Of a stretch of DNA of 64,000 nt, positions 25,392 through 34,392 are shown piece by piece (position 1 is the stretch's first letter; each line of letters starts with the position of its first letter). Both the position numbers and the translations under genes were made by a program. Location of the stretch: the NCBI RefSeq assembly GCF_943912325.1, contig NZ_CALTTX010000002.1, positions 26,393-90,392 of the forward strand, given 5' to 3'. The notes under the pieces are model-generated. The model made no database searches. It was given only the letters and a program-made list of their open reading frames with translations, and was not told where the DNA came from. The stretch is from an uncultured Microbacterium sp. (lineage in GTDB: Bacteria > Actinomycetota > Actinomycetes > Actinomycetales > Microbacteriaceae).

Positions 25392-28127
25392 ATGGCCAGA
25401 TCCACGTCGTCGAGCACGCCCTCCCGCTCCCGCGCGAAGTCGCGCACGGGCGAGCAGCCGACCGCGCCGGCGCGCAAGCGCACGCCCGCGGCGCCGCCCA
25501 AGACGTACATCGACGAGGCCGAGCGTCCGCCGCTCGTCGCTCGTGCGTGGATGGGCCTCGCGCACACGGCGGGTGGGGCGTTCCGCGCCTTCGGCCACGA
25601 GACGCTCGAAAAGGACCAGCGCCGCGACGGGCTGCCGTTCTTCCTTCTCCTGCTCGCGGCCATCGGGGCCGTCGTCGAGTGGTTCCTGATCTCGTCCGAC
25701 GCGGCCAAGGCCTTCTCGGATTACACCCTCGGTGGCATGCTCGGGCGCTTCGTCTTCGTGCTCCCCGTGCTGCTGCTCGTGCTCGCTGGCTGGCTCTTCC
25801 GCCACCCCGCGACAGTGCACGACAACGGCCGGATCGGCATCGGTTTCGGCCTGCTCGCCCTCGTCGGCGCGGGCTTCTGCCACTTGGCCGCCGGCCGTCC
25901 CGCACCGGGCGATGGCATGCCGGCGCTCAGTCGTGCAGGTGGACTATTCGGATGGATGCTCGCCGAGCCGATCTCACTCGCCGTGACCTCGATCGGGGCA
26001 TGGGTGGTGCTCGTCGTGCTGGGCGTGCTCAGCATCCTGATCATCACGAAAACTCCGCCGAACCGGATCGGTCGCCGACTCGGCGACCTGTACGCGTGGA
26101 TGTTCGGCGCTGAGCGCGCACCCGAGGCCGTCGCAGCCCCCGTGGACGATGTCGATGCGGCGAGCAAGGCGGACCTGCCCTGGTGGCGTCGCAATCGCAC
26201 GGGTCGAGAAGACGACGCGAGCCTGTTCGGGACCGACGATCTGACGGAGTTGCTCGGCACGGGCGAAAAGACCGCCGTTGTCGGTGGTTTCGAGCAGGCG
26301 ATCGCTCCTGTCGCTCCGCCTCCGCCGAGTCCCACCGGCGACGACGTGACCGATGTCTTCGATCCGCGAATGTTCGCCGAGGTCGAGCGCGCGGCCGCGA
26401 CGGGCCCGCACGCCGACGTCTCGATCCACGGCGACGACGATGCCGCGCCGGATGAACTGCCGGGGCTTTCGGGACTGGGGACCGACATTTCGCGCACGAG
26501 CGTCGGCCCGGCCGCGCCCTACCGACTGCCCGCCGTCGCGACCCTTGCCGCCGGCACCCCCGCGAAGGCGCGCTCGGCCGCGAATGACGCGGTCGTCGCG
26601 GCGATCGAGAGCGTGCTGCAGCAGTTCGGCGTCGACGCACGTGTGACGGGCTTCTCGCGCGGCCCGACCGTGACGCAGTACGAGATCGAGCTCGGCCCGG
26701 GCGTCAAGGTCGAGCGCATCACGGCGCTGACCAACAACATCGCCTACGCCGTCGCGTCGAACGAAGTGCGGATTCTTGCGCCGATTCCGGGCAAGAGCGC
26801 CATCGGCGTCGAGATCCCGAACAGCGACCGCGAGATCGTCACGCTCGGCGACGTCCTCCGCTCCGACGCGGCGACGGCGCAGACGCACCCCATGACGATC
26901 GGCGTCGGAAAAGACGTCGGCGGCGGGTACGTCGTGGCGAACCTGGCCAAGATGCCCCACCTGCTCGTCGCGGGATCGACGGGCTCGGGCAAGTCGAGCT
27001 TCGTGAACTCAATGATCACGTCGTTGCTGATGCGGGCGAAACCCGCCGACGTGCGCATGGTGCTGATCGACCCCAAGCGCGTCGAGCTGACGAGCTATGC
27101 CGGGGTTCCGCACCTCATCACGCCCATCATCACGAACCCCAAAAAGGCGGCCGAAGCGCTGCAGTGGGTCGTGAAAGAGATGGACATGCGCTACGACGAC
27201 CTGGCGTCGTTCGGGTTCCGGCACATCGACGATTTCAATCGCGCGGTCGTCGCGGGTGAGGTGCAGGTGCCCGCCGGTTCGGAGCGGGTGCTCAAGCCGT
27301 ACCCGTATTTGCTTGTCGTGGTCGACGAGCTCGCCGACCTCATGATGGTCGCGCCCCGCGACGTCGAAGACTCGATCGTGCGCATTACGCAGCTCGCGCG
27401 CGCGTCGGGGATCCACCTCGTGCTCGCGACGCAGCGACCCTCGGTCGATGTCGTGACGGGCCTGATCAAGGCCAACGTGCCCTCGCGGCTCGCGTTCGCC
27501 GTGACGAGCGTCACCGACTCGCGCGTGATCCTCGATCAGCCGGGCGCCGACCGTCTCATCGGCCAGGGCGACGGATTGTTCCTGCCGATGGGGCAGTCCA
27601 AGGCGCTCCGCGTGCAGGGCGCGTGGGTCTCAGAGGCCGAGATCGAAAAGGTCGTGCAGCACGTCACGCGGCAGGCCCGGCCCGACTACCGCGCCGATGT
27701 CGATCAGGTCGCCGAGAAGAAAGAGATCGACGCCGACATCGGGGATGACCTCGAGCTGCTGCTCGCCGCGGCGGAGCTCATCGTGTCGAGCCAGTTCGGT
27801 TCTACCTCGATGCTGCAGCGCAAGCTCCGCGTCGGGTTCGCGAAAGCCGGGCGGCTGATGGACCTGCTGGAGTCCCGCGAGATCGTCGGCCCGTCCGAGG
27901 GTTCGAAGGCGCGCGACGTGCTCGTGACGGCCGAGCAGCTTCCCGGCGTGCTCGCGACGTTGCGCGGCGAAGACCCGCCGAAGCCCGCGGCCGCTCCGGC
28001 GGCGGCTGTGGCGCCGGCATCCGTCGATCCCTATGGTGCGAGCGCCGTCGATGATCAGTTCGCCGGTTACGAGGTCGTTGAGGATCGTTCCGATGAGGAT
28101 GCCTGGGGGCTCACGGGACGCGACTGA
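25392..28127 (+). CDS. ftsK: DNA translocase FtsK
   Basis: A 911-residue FtsK/SpoIIIE. A basic N-terminal tail (1-40) is followed by four or five membrane helices (about 75-220), a Pro/Asp-rich linker to about 390, the alpha domain ([30 protein letters not shown]) and the RecA-like beta domain with Walker [10 protein letters not shown] (near 535) and Walker [15 protein letters not shown] (near 640). The C-terminal gamma winged helix (about 790-850; [36 protein letters not shown]) reads orientation sequences in DNA. It pumps chromosome ends through the division septum. ATG at 25392 follows a -10 box. Confidence 0.97.
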   Translation: MARSTSSSTPSRSRAKSRTGEQPTAPARKRTPAAPPKTYIDEAERPPLVARAWMGLAHTAGGAFRAFGHETLEKDQRRDGLPFFLLLLAAIGAVVEWFLISSDAAKAFSDYTLGGMLGRFVFVLPVLLLVLAGWLFRHPATVHDNGRIGIGFGLLALVGAGFCHLAAGRPAPGDGMPALSRAGGLFGWMLAEPISLAVTSIGAWVVLVVLGVLSILIITKTPPNRIGRRLGDLYAWMFGAERAPEAVAAPVDDVDAASKADLPWWRRNRTGREDDASLFGTDDLTELLGTGEKTAVVGGFEQAIAPVAPPPPSPTGDDVTDVFDPRMFAEVERAAATGPHADVSIHGDDDAAPDELPGLSGLGTDISRTSVGPAAPYRLPAVATLAAGTPAKARSAANDAVVAAIESVLQQFGVDARVTGFSRGPTVTQYEIELGPGVKVERITALTNNIAYAVASNEVRILAPIPGKSAIGVEIPNSDREIVTLGDVLRSDAATAQTHPMTIGVGKDVGGGYVVANLAKMPHLLVAGSTGSGKSSFVNSMITSLLMRAKPADVRMVLIDPKRVELTSYAGVPHLITPIITNPKKAAEALQWVVKEMDMRYDDLASFGFRHIDDFNRAVVAGEVQVPAGSERVLKPYPYLLVVVDELADLMMVAPRDVEDSIVRITQLARASGIHLVLATQRPSVDVVTGLIKANVPSRLAFAVTSVTDSRVILDQPGADRLIGQGDGLFLPMGQSKALRVQGAWVSEAEIEKVVQHVTRQARPDYRADVDQVAEKKEIDADIGDDLELLLAAAELIVSSQFGSTSMLQRKLRVGFAKAGRLMDLLESREIVGPSEGSKARDVLVTAEQLPGVLATLRGEDPPKPAAAPAAAVAPASVDPYGASAVDDQFAGYEVVEDRSDEDAWGLTGRD

Positions 28128-28161
28128 CACCGCGCACCACGAGCCCGCACACTGCGGAGGC

Positions 28162-28167
28162 TAGGGT
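28162..28167 (+). promoter_or_regulatory. -10 box of pgsA
   Basis: TAGGGT ends 6 nt before the pgsA ATG. Confidence 0.55.
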
Positions 28168-28173
28168 CAGAGC

Positions 28174-28752
28174 ATGGCTATTCCGAAACAGTTGCCGAAC
28201 GCGATCACGATCGCCCGGATCGTGTGCGCGCCGGTGTTTCTTTGGCTGTTGCTCGCCGATGATGGGCGCGACGGCGCGTTGCGGTGGGTTGCGGCGGTGT
28301 TGTTCATCGTCGCGATCGCGACGGATGGGATCGACGGGCATCTCGCCCGCAAGTACAACCTCGTCTCGGACCTCGGCAAGTTGCTCGACCCGATCGCCGA
28401 CAAGGCGCTGACAGGCCTGGCCTTCATCGGCTTGTCGATCCTCGGCGAGCTGCCCTGGTGGGTCACGATCATCGTGCTCGTGCGCGAGGTCGGCATCACG
28501 ATCTACCGCTTCATGGTCGTCAGCGATCACGTGCTCGCGGCCGCATGGATGGGCAAGCTCAAGACCGTCGCGCAGGCCGTCGCCCTCTCGCTCGCACTGC
28601 TACCGCTCGCCGCCTACGTCGGCGAGTGGGTGATCTGGGCCAACATCGTGACGATGTGGATCGCCGTGATCCTGACCATCGCGAGTGGCCTCGACTACGT
28701 CGTTTCCGAAGTGCGCGGCGCGCGGAGCAAGCGCGCGGCGGACCGCGGCTGA
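28174..28752 (+). CDS. pgsA: CDP-diacylglycerol-glycerol-3-phosphate 3-phosphatidyltransferase
   Basis: A 192-residue CDP-alcohol phosphatidyltransferase of the PgsA type, which makes phosphatidylglycerol phosphate in the membrane. The catalytic motif DGxxGxxAR-x8-GxxxDxxxD is present near residue 50 (TDGIDGHLAR, then SDLGKLLDPIADK). Six hydrophobic helices are evident. Located between ftsK and cinA, the usual actinobacterial position. Confidence 0.93.
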   Translation: MAIPKQLPNAITIARIVCAPVFLWLLLADDGRDGALRWVAAVLFIVAIATDGIDGHLARKYNLVSDLGKLLDPIADKALTGLAFIGLSILGELPWWVTIIVLVREVGITIYRFMVVSDHVLAAAWMGKLKTVAQAVALSLALLPLAAYVGEWVIWANIVTMWIAVILTIASGLDYVVSEVRGARSKRAADRG

Positions 28753-28805
28753 GACCTGCTGGCGAGCCCCGTGGCTGCGACGCGAGGCCGAGACACGAGG
28801 CATCC

Positions 28806-29342
28806 ATGACTCTTGACACTTCCGACCCGCTCGCCGTCGATCTGCTTGCCCAGTTGCGCGAGCGAGAGTGGACGATCGGCGTCGCCGAGTCGCTGACCGG
28901 TGGACTGCTCGTCGCGTCGCTCGTCGCGGTGCCGGGCGCCTCGGCGAGCGTGCGCGGGGGAGTGACGGCCTATGCCACCCCGATCAAGCACTCTCTGCTC
29001 GGCGTCGACGAGAGTTTGCTCGTCGCACGCGGGGCGGTCGATCCCGAGGTCGCCGCGCAGATGGCGCTCGGCGCACGCCGCGCGCTGTCGGTCGCGGGCA
29101 CACCGTGCGATGTCGGTCTCTCGACGACGGGCGTCGCCGGGCCCGAGCCGCAAGATGGTCAGCCCGTCGGGACGGTTTTCGTGGGCATAGCGACGCCCGA
29201 CGAGGTCGCCGTGCTGCCCCTGCGACTCGTGGGGGATCGCGCGCGCATCCGTGTCGACACGGTGCAGCGCGCCCTCGGTCTCGCCCTCGCGACGCTGCGC
29301 GGGCGCGCGGCCGATGTCGGAGCCTCGGAATACCGTATGTAA
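28806..29342 (+). CDS. cinA: CinA-family nicotinamide-nucleotide amidase
   Basis: A 178-residue protein matching the C-terminal amidase domain of CinA (PncC), which deamidates nicotinamide mononucleotide in NAD recycling. Diagnostic segments: VAESLTGGLLVASLVAVPGAS (with the catalytic Ser), RGGVTAYATPIKHSLLGV, and STTGVAGPEPQDGQPVGTVFVGI. The N-terminal COG1058 domain of longer CinA proteins is absent, as usual in actinobacteria. Its stop codon lies inside the inverted repeat before clgR. Confidence 0.93.
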   Translation: MTLDTSDPLAVDLLAQLREREWTIGVAESLTGGLLVASLVAVPGASASVRGGVTAYATPIKHSLLGVDESLLVARGAVDPEVAAQMALGARRALSVAGTPCDVGLSTTGVAGPEPQDGQPVGTVFVGIATPDEVAVLPLRLVGDRARIRVDTVQRALGLALATLRGRAADVGASEYRM

Positions 29343-29357
29343 AAGACGCGTTACATA
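29336..29357. promoter_or_regulatory. Inverted repeat before clgR
   Basis: TATGTAA and TTACATA are separated by 8 bp (AAGACGCG), a symmetric AT-rich element about 100 bp before the clgR ATG and overlapping the cinA stop. A half-site GGTTACATTAGGCG follows at 29390-29403. Could be an operator of clgR or of another regulator. Confidence 0.5.
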
Positions 29358-29455
29358 GCGTGAAGTCGAGCCAATGCACAGATCGGCGGGTTACATTAGG
29401 CGCAGACGGCTTTACCCCCGTCGAAACCCGAACCGCCGAGGAAGGAGGAGCCAGC

Positions 29456-29764
29456 ATGATCCTCGTACGTCAAGAGATCGGCGACGTTCTCCGGGGCTAC
29501 CGCCTGCAGAAGGGGCAGACCCTTCGTCACGTCGCGAGCCGAGCGAGCGTTGCTCTGGGGTACCTCAGCGAGGTCGAGCGCGGTCAGAAAGAGGCATCGA
29601 GCGAGATTCTCGCGTCGGTCGCCGAGGCGCTCGACGTTCCCATCTCGACCATCATGCGTGAGGTCGGCGACCGCATCTCGGTGCTCGAGGGCATCGAGAC
29701 GTTCCCCGACGTCGTGCCGGCCGACCTCGTGGCCGAGATCGACGCCGAACTCTCGCTCCGCTGA
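29456..29764 (+). CDS. clgR: ClgR-type XRE transcriptional regulator
   Basis: A 102-residue helix-turn-helix regulator. Residues 6-62 form an XRE HTH; the recognition part SRASVALGYLSEVERGQKEASSEILASVAEALDVP is nearly identical in form to ClgR of Corynebacterium and mycobacteria, which activates clpP/clpC and recA-linked stress genes. ATG at 29456 is preceded by GAAGGAGG. Its position after ftsK, pgsA and cinA also fits ClgR. A strong inverted repeat lies in its promoter region. Confidence 0.9.
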   Translation: MILVRQEIGDVLRGYRLQKGQTLRHVASRASVALGYLSEVERGQKEASSEILASVAEALDVPISTIMREVGDRISVLEGIETFPDVVPADLVAEIDAELSLR

Positions 29765-29800
29765 GCGGCGCGAGTAGCGCACACCCTCACGAGTCCAGCC

Positions 29801-30028
29801 GTGCGTCGTAGCGAGTTCGACCGCGCGGTCGCGGCGGAATTCGGCGCTGTGCGCGGAGCATCCCTCGTTTCCGACCTCGTTTTGTCATCCCTTGGTGGGC
29901 GCTCGCCCGCCGAAGCGCTCGATGCCGGCGAGAGCGCGCGAACCGTGTGGCTTGCGCTCTGCGCCTCGATGGACGTGCCCGAGGATCGTCGCTACGGCGT
30001 CGGACGCCTCGACCCTCGCGAACGCTGA
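29801..30028 (+). CDS. DUF3046-family protein
   Basis: A 75-residue protein starting with GTG at 29801. RRSEFDRAVAAEFG and the C-terminal WLALCASMDVPEDRRYGVGRLDP match the DUF3046 family, a small actinobacterial protein almost always encoded just before recA. Here recA does not follow; an initiator tRNA does. Function is unknown. Confidence 0.85.
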   Translation: MRRSEFDRAVAAEFGAVRGASLVSDLVLSSLGGRSPAEALDAGESARTVWLALCASMDVPEDRRYGVGRLDPRER

Positions 30029-30095
30029 GCCAGCGGATCACGAGTGGCCGCGTCGCGCGAGAGGCGGCCTGATTCGCGCTCGCTGAGAGCCCGTG

Positions 30096-30101
30096 CTAAG
30101 C
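30096..30101 (+). promoter_or_regulatory. -10 box of the initiator tRNA gene
   Basis: TAAGCT in CGTGCTAAGCTCATC, 13 bp before the mature 5' end. Confidence 0.45.
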
Positions 30102-30114
30102 TCATCTCTTGTGC

Positions 30115-30188
30115 CGCGGGGTGGAGCAGCTCGGTAGCTCGCTGGGCTCATAACCCAGAGGTCGCAGGTTCAAATCCTGTCCCCGCAA
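30115..30188 (+). tRNA. Initiator tRNA-fMet (CAT)
   Basis: Cloverleaf with acceptor CGCGGGG / CCCCGCA. The C1-A72 mismatch identifies the initiator tRNA. The anticodon stem carries the three G-C pairs (GGG / CCC) around loop CTCATAA that direct it to the ribosomal P site. T-arm GCAGG TTCAAAT CCTGT is standard. CCA is not encoded (next bases are CAA). The sequence is nearly that of bacterial metY-type initiators, so it is not an elongator Met tRNA. Confidence 0.97.
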
Positions 30189-30194
30189 CAAAAA

Positions 30195-30224
30195 CGAAGG
30201 GCGTCCCGCGAGGGGCGCCCTTCG
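30195..30224 (+). terminator. Terminator of the tRNA-fMet gene
   Basis: Nine-bp perfect stem CGAAGGGCG / CGCCCTTCG with a 12-nt loop, 6 bp after the tRNA. The following 115 bp up to the next gene hold no other recognisable element. Confidence 0.85.
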
Positions 30225-30339
30225 TGCTTCCCCGAGTTGCGCCTCGATCCGCGGCTGGATCGAGCACGCCGAGCGAGCGCGTTCCACGGCCGCCCGCCCG
30301 CGAACCGCAGGAGCCGCGCGGCCGTGCGACGATGGGCAG

Positions 30340-31152
30340 ATGAGTGCCGAAACGGATGCAGTGGGGATCGCCGTCGCGCAGTTCGCGCCCACGACCGACC
30401 ACACCGCCAACCTCGAGCAGATCGCCGCTCTGACCGCGACCGCGGCGGGGCGCGGAGCGCGCGTCGTCGTGTTCCCCGAGTACGCGAGCTACTTCATCGA
30501 TCCTTTCGACGCATCGCTACGCGAGCACGCCGAGCCACTCGACGGGCCGTTCACGCACACCCTGACCGCCCTTGCGGCGGAGCACGGCATCACGATCGTT
30601 GCCGGACTCGTCGAGCGGGCCGACGACGGTGAGCGCGTGCGCAACGCGGCCGTCGCGGTCGAGGCATCCGGGGTCATCGCGACCTATCGTAAGGCGCACC
30701 TCTACGACGCCTTCGGGCAGCGCGAATCTGACTGGGTCGAGCCCGGCACCCTCGACGCACCAGAAACCTTTGAGGTCGGCGGGCTGCGATTCGGTCTGCT
30801 GACCTGCTACGACTTGCGCTTTCCCGAGTCGACGCGCGTGCTCGCCGACGCCGGCGTCGACGTCGCGCTCGTGCCCGCTGAATGGGTGCGGGGGCCGCTG
30901 AAAGAGCACCACTGGCGCACGCTCGCGACGGCGCGCGCGATCGAGAACACGATCTACGTCGCGGGCGCCGACCACCCGCCGCCCCTCGGCGTCGGCCACA
31001 GCCTCGTGATCGACCCGCAGGGGGTCACGATCGCGAGCGTCGGCACGACAACGGGCGTGGCGGTCGGCTTCGCCGATCGCACGGCAATCGACGCCGTGCG
31101 CCGCGTCAACCCCGCGCTCGAGCTCCGCCGCTACCGAGTGTCGCCCCGCTGA
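30340..31152 (+). CDS. Carbon-nitrogen hydrolase (nitrilase superfamily)
   Basis: A 270-residue C-N hydrolase. The Glu-Lys-Cys triad is Glu47 in VVFPEYAS, Lys118 in TYRKAHLYD and Cys156 in LLTCYDLRFPE. The form resembles the omega-amidase/NIT branch (deaminated-glutathione or alpha-ketoglutaramate amidases). It stands alone with its own short upstream region after the tRNA terminator. The next gene, convergent, is an aminotransferase; omega-amidases often work with aminotransferases, but here the strands are opposite. Confidence 0.9.
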   Translation: MSAETDAVGIAVAQFAPTTDHTANLEQIAALTATAAGRGARVVVFPEYASYFIDPFDASLREHAEPLDGPFTHTLTALAAEHGITIVAGLVERADDGERVRNAAVAVEASGVIATYRKAHLYDAFGQRESDWVEPGTLDAPETFEVGGLRFGLLTCYDLRFPESTRVLADAGVDVALVPAEWVRGPLKEHHWRTLATARAIENTIYVAGADHPPPLGVGHSLVIDPQGVTIASVGTTTGVAVGFADRTAIDAVRRVNPALELRRYRVSPR

Positions 31153-31236
31153 CCCACAGCTCTGACGCGTGGGCGGGCGCGGGCACGGGCACGATAGAAC
31201 GCCGTCCTGCGACCCCGTCGTCGCGTGCGACCGACG

Positions 31237-32475
31237 TCAGCGCGCGAGTTGCGCGAGACGAGTGGATGCCTCGGCGAGCACCTCACGCCGCTTGCACGCC
31301 GCGAACCGCAGCAGCGTCGCGTAGCGGCCACGGTGCTCGGGAGTCGTGAAAGCCGTCACGGGAATCCCGACGACCCCGGCGGCCTCGGGCAGCGACCGCG
31401 CGAACGCGTCGGCATCCGTCGCGCCGAGAGGCGAGGCATCCACCACCGTGAAATACGACCCGCGCGGCTCGGAGACTGCAAAGCCGGCGGCCCGCAGGCC
31501 TGCGCCCAACAGATCGCGCTTCTCGCGCAACTCGGACGCGATCCCGGCGAAGTATGCGTCGGGCAGGCGCAGGCCCGCCGCGATCGCGGGTTGGAATGCG
31601 CTCGAACCCACATACGTCAGGTACTGCTTGACGGCGATGACGGCGTCGATGAGCGCCGCCTGGCCCGTCACCCACCCGACCTTCCATCCCGTCGTATTGA
31701 AGGTCTTGCCCCCCGACGAGATGCTGACGGTGCGCTCCCACGCACCCGGCAGCGTCGCGATCGGCACGTGCGGCTCATCGAACACGAGGTGCTCATAGAC
31801 CTCGTCGGTAATGATCACGAGGTCGTGCTCGGCAGCGAGACGCACGATCTCGGTGCGGACCGCCGCGTCGAAGACGGCACCCGTTGGGTTGTGGGGATCG
31901 TTCACGAGAATCGCGCGCGTGCGGGGGCCGACGGCCGCTCGCAGCTCGTCGAGGTCGGGCTGAAAGTCGGGCCAGAGGAGCGGCACGGGTACGAGCCGTG
32001 CACCCGCCAATGCGATCGCCGCCGCGTAGGAGTCGTAGTACGGCTCGAAAACGATGACCTCGTCGCCGGGCGAGAGCAGCGCAACGAGGGTCGCCGTGAG
32101 GGCCTCGGTTGCTCCGACCGTGACGAGAGCCTCGCGAGCCGGGTCGATCTCGAGACCGTAGAACCGGTGCTGGTGCTCGGCGATCGCCTGTAGTAGCTCG
32201 GGAATGCCGCGCCCGGGCGGGTACTGGTTGACGCCGTCGCGGATCGCGCGCTGCGCGGCCTCGAGCACTTCGGCCGGGCCATCCTCGTCAGGGAAGCCCT
32301 GACCGAGGTTGATCGCGCCCGTGCGAGCGGCGAGCGCGCTCATTTCGGCGAAGATCGTCGTCGCGATCTGGCCGGTGGGCGACACGAGACCCGCGGCCGC
32401 AGCCACACCGAACCACGCCCCGGGCACCCGATCGACTTCGCCGTGACGAACGGAGCTCGACGGGTCAGCACTCAC
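31237..32475 (-). CDS. Class I/II pyridoxal-phosphate aminotransferase
   Basis: A 412-residue fold-type I aminotransferase. It contains INLGQGFPDEDGP (the GFP.F segment), NQYPPGRGIPELLQAI, the LVNDPHNPTGAVFD Asn-Pro motif, the VIITDEVYEHL Asp/Tyr pair, and the PLP-binding Lys in ISSGGKTFNTTGWKVGW. The pattern fits kynurenine-glutamine/methionine-type transaminases. GTG at 32475 is chosen because GAGGAG lies 5-6 nt upstream; an ATG at 32502 is possible. It is transcribed divergently from the HtrA gene. Confidence 0.9.
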   Translation of the reverse strand: MSADPSSSVRHGEVDRVPGAWFGVAAAAGLVSPTGQIATTIFAEMSALAARTGAINLGQGFPDEDGPAEVLEAAQRAIRDGVNQYPPGRGIPELLQAIAEHQHRFYGLEIDPAREALVTVGATEALTATLVALLSPGDEVIVFEPYYDSYAAAIALAGARLVPVPLLWPDFQPDLDELRAAVGPRTRAILVNDPHNPTGAVFDAAVRTEIVRLAAEHDLVIITDEVYEHLVFDEPHVPIATLPGAWERTVSISSGGKTFNTTGWKVGWVTGQAALIDAVIAVKQYLTYVGSSAFQPAIAAGLRLPDAYFAGIASELREKRDLLGAGLRAAGFAVSEPRGSYFTVVDASPLGATDADAFARSLPEAAGVVGIPVTAFTTPEHRGRYATLLRFAACKRREVLAEASTRLAQLAR

Positions 32476-32686
32476 AGGGAACTCCTCGGTTGTTGCGGCC
32501 ATCGCGATCGCGCGCGATCGACGGATCCAGGCTAGGGGACGGAGCGATACTCGCTCGCATGGCATGACCTCGAACGACATGTGCGGCGACCTGCGCACCG
32601 CAGGATTGATATGCGGCACGAAAGCCGGGCATAAAGATCCCACAGGTTCGGGTTGTTGAGTGAAGGGGCATGAGAGAAGGAGCACC

Positions 32687-34294
32687 ATGAGCGACTCGAA
32701 CGAGACCACTCCCGAGCAAGGCATCCCGGCAGAGACCACCCCGCCCCGCCCCGCGGCTTCCGCGAGCGAGGCCGCCAGCGGCGCGCCCTGGACCCCGCCG
32801 GGGTTCACCGGGCAGGCGGCAGCTGAGCCCGCCGACGCGGCCCGTGCATCGCAGGACGACCCGTCGACACAGACCGCGAGCGCGTACACCCAGCCGACGC
32901 AGCCCCTCGCGGCCGAGCAGCCCGTCGATGCGACACACACCCAGCCCACGCAACCCCTTGCGGCCGAGCAGCCCGCGTACGCGGCCTATGCGCACCCCAC
33001 GGTTCCGCTCACCGACAATGCGGCTCCTGCCGCGGCAGCGCCCGAGTACGCGTGGGCGGCACCCGTGGCTACCGATCGCGAGCCGCGACGCACGTCTGCC
33101 GTGACAAAGGTCGCGGGAGTGCTCGTCGCCGCAGCCCTCGTCGGCGGTGCTGCCGGTCTCGGCGGATCGTGGGTCGGTTCGCAGTATTGGGAGCCGACGA
33201 AGCAGGCGTCAAGCGGTGGCCAGAACGTCACGATCAACGACACCTCGAAGGTCAACCAGACCACCGCGATCGCGGCCAAGGTCACCCCCAGCGTCGTCAC
33301 GATCGAGGCCCAGTCCACGAGCGCGGCCGGCACGGGATCGGGCGTCGTGCTCACGGCCGACGGCTACGTCGTGACGAACACGCACGTCGTGACGCTCGAC
33401 GGTGAGGCATCCAATGCGACGCTCCGCGTGACGACATCGGACGGCCACATCTATAACGCGAAGGTCGTCGGTCTCGACCCCGTCTACGACCTCGCCGTCA
33501 TCAAGCTCGAGGATGCCTCGGGCCTGACCCCGATCGAATTCGGCGATGCCACGAAGCTCAACGTCGGCGATGCCACGGTCGCGGTCGGCGCCCCCCTCGG
33601 CCTCTCGAGCACCGTCACGACGGGTATCGTCAGCGCCCTCAACCGCAGCATCGAGGTGGCCTCATCGGCCGCGCCCGATTCGTCGAGCGACGACAGCGGC
33701 TCGGGGGAGCAGGGCAACGGCCAGAACAGCCCGTTCCAGTTCGACATCCCGGGCCAGGGCCAGTCGCAGCAGTCGTCGTCGGAGACGATCAAGCTCGCGG
33801 TCATCCAGACCGACGCGGCGATCAACCCCGGGAACTCGGGCGGTGCGCTCGTGAACTCGCAGGGTCAACTCGTCGGCATCAACGTCGCGATCGCCTCGAC
33901 CGGTTCGTCGTCGTCATCGGGTCAGTCCGGCTCGATCGGCGTCGGCTTTGCGATCCCCTCCGACATCGTCAAGCGCGTGAGCGACGAGATCATTCAGAAC
34001 GGCTCGGCGACGCACGGTCTGCTCGGCGCGAGCGTCGCCTCGGCGTCGACGCAGTCGAACGCGACGATCCAGGGCGCGCTGATCGATTCGGTCGTCGCGG
34101 GCGGCGGCGCTCAGGCGGCGGGCCTGGCGAAGGGCGACGTCATCACGGCGTTCGACGGTGTTCCCGTCACCTCGTCGGTCGATCTCACGGCGCAGGTCCG
34201 CGCCCACGCGGCGGGAGCGAAAGCGACGGTCACGTACGTGCGCAACGGTCAGACGCAGACGACGGATGTGACCCTCGGGTCGCTCAAGTCCTAG
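32687..34294 (+). CDS. Membrane-anchored HtrA/DegP-type serine protease
   Basis: A 535-residue trypsin-like protease. A cytoplasmic, Pro/Ala/Gln-rich N-terminal region (1-135, with two 17-residue repeats) precedes one membrane helix (about 139-162) and an extracellular S1C catalytic domain: His233 in VVTNTHVV, Asp268 in YDLAVIKL and Ser384 in INPGNSGGAL. A Ser/Gln-rich loop (330-365) is inserted before the Ser strand. A PDZ domain (about 445-530; GALIDSVVAGGGAQAAGLAKGDVITAFDG) ends the protein. It probably handles misfolded extracytoplasmic proteins. ATG at 32687 follows AGAAGGAG. Confidence 0.93.
   Translation: MSDSNETTPEQGIPAETTPPRPAASASEAASGAPWTPPGFTGQAAAEPADAARASQDDPSTQTASAYTQPTQPLAAEQPVDATHTQPTQPLAAEQPAYAAYAHPTVPLTDNAAPAAAAPEYAWAAPVATDREPRRTSAVTKVAGVLVAAALVGGAAGLGGSWVGSQYWEPTKQASSGGQNVTINDTSKVNQTTAIAAKVTPSVVTIEAQSTSAAGTGSGVVLTADGYVVTNTHVVTLDGEASNATLRVTTSDGHIYNAKVVGLDPVYDLAVIKLEDASGLTPIEFGDATKLNVGDATVAVGAPLGLSSTVTTGIVSALNRSIEVASSAAPDSSSDDSGSGEQGNGQNSPFQFDIPGQGQSQQSSSETIKLAVIQTDAAINPGNSGGALVNSQGQLVGINVAIASTGSSSSSGQSGSIGVGFAIPSDIVKRVSDEIIQNGSATHGLLGASVASASTQSNATIQGALIDSVVAGGGAQAAGLAKGDVITAFDGVPVTSSVDLTAQVRAHAAGAKATVTYVRNGQTQTTDVTLGSLKS
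32891..32992. repeat. 51-bp direct repeat in the HtrA N-terminal region
   Basis: Two consecutive units of 51 bp encode the 17-residue pattern QPTQPLAAEQP followed by a variable hexapeptide (residues 69-85 and 86-102). DNA identity is highest over the first 33 bp. Confidence 0.8.
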
Positions 34295-34313
34295 CATCCA
34301 CATTCCTTCGATT

Positions 34314-34369
34314 GACGAGCCCCGGGCTCCGCGCCCGCGAGGTGCAGGGTGCAGGGTGCGGGGCTCGTC
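34314..34369 (+). terminator. Hairpin after the HtrA gene
   Basis: Arms GACGAGCCCC (34314-34323) and GGGGCTCGTC (34360-34369) pair perfectly over 10 bp, enclosing a GC-rich loop with tandem GTGCAGG units. Confidence 0.65.
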
Positions 34370-34380
34370 GGCGTCATCGG

Positions 34381-34386
34381 TAGGCT
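34381..34386 (+). promoter_or_regulatory. -10 box of the TagF-like gene
   Basis: TAGGCT ends 6 nt before the GTG at 34393. Confidence 0.55.
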
Positions 34387-34392
34387 CGCACC

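Noticed and set aside
30115..30188. Elongator tRNA-Met
   Set aside because: C1-A72 mismatch and three G-C pairs in the anticodon stem identify the initiator.
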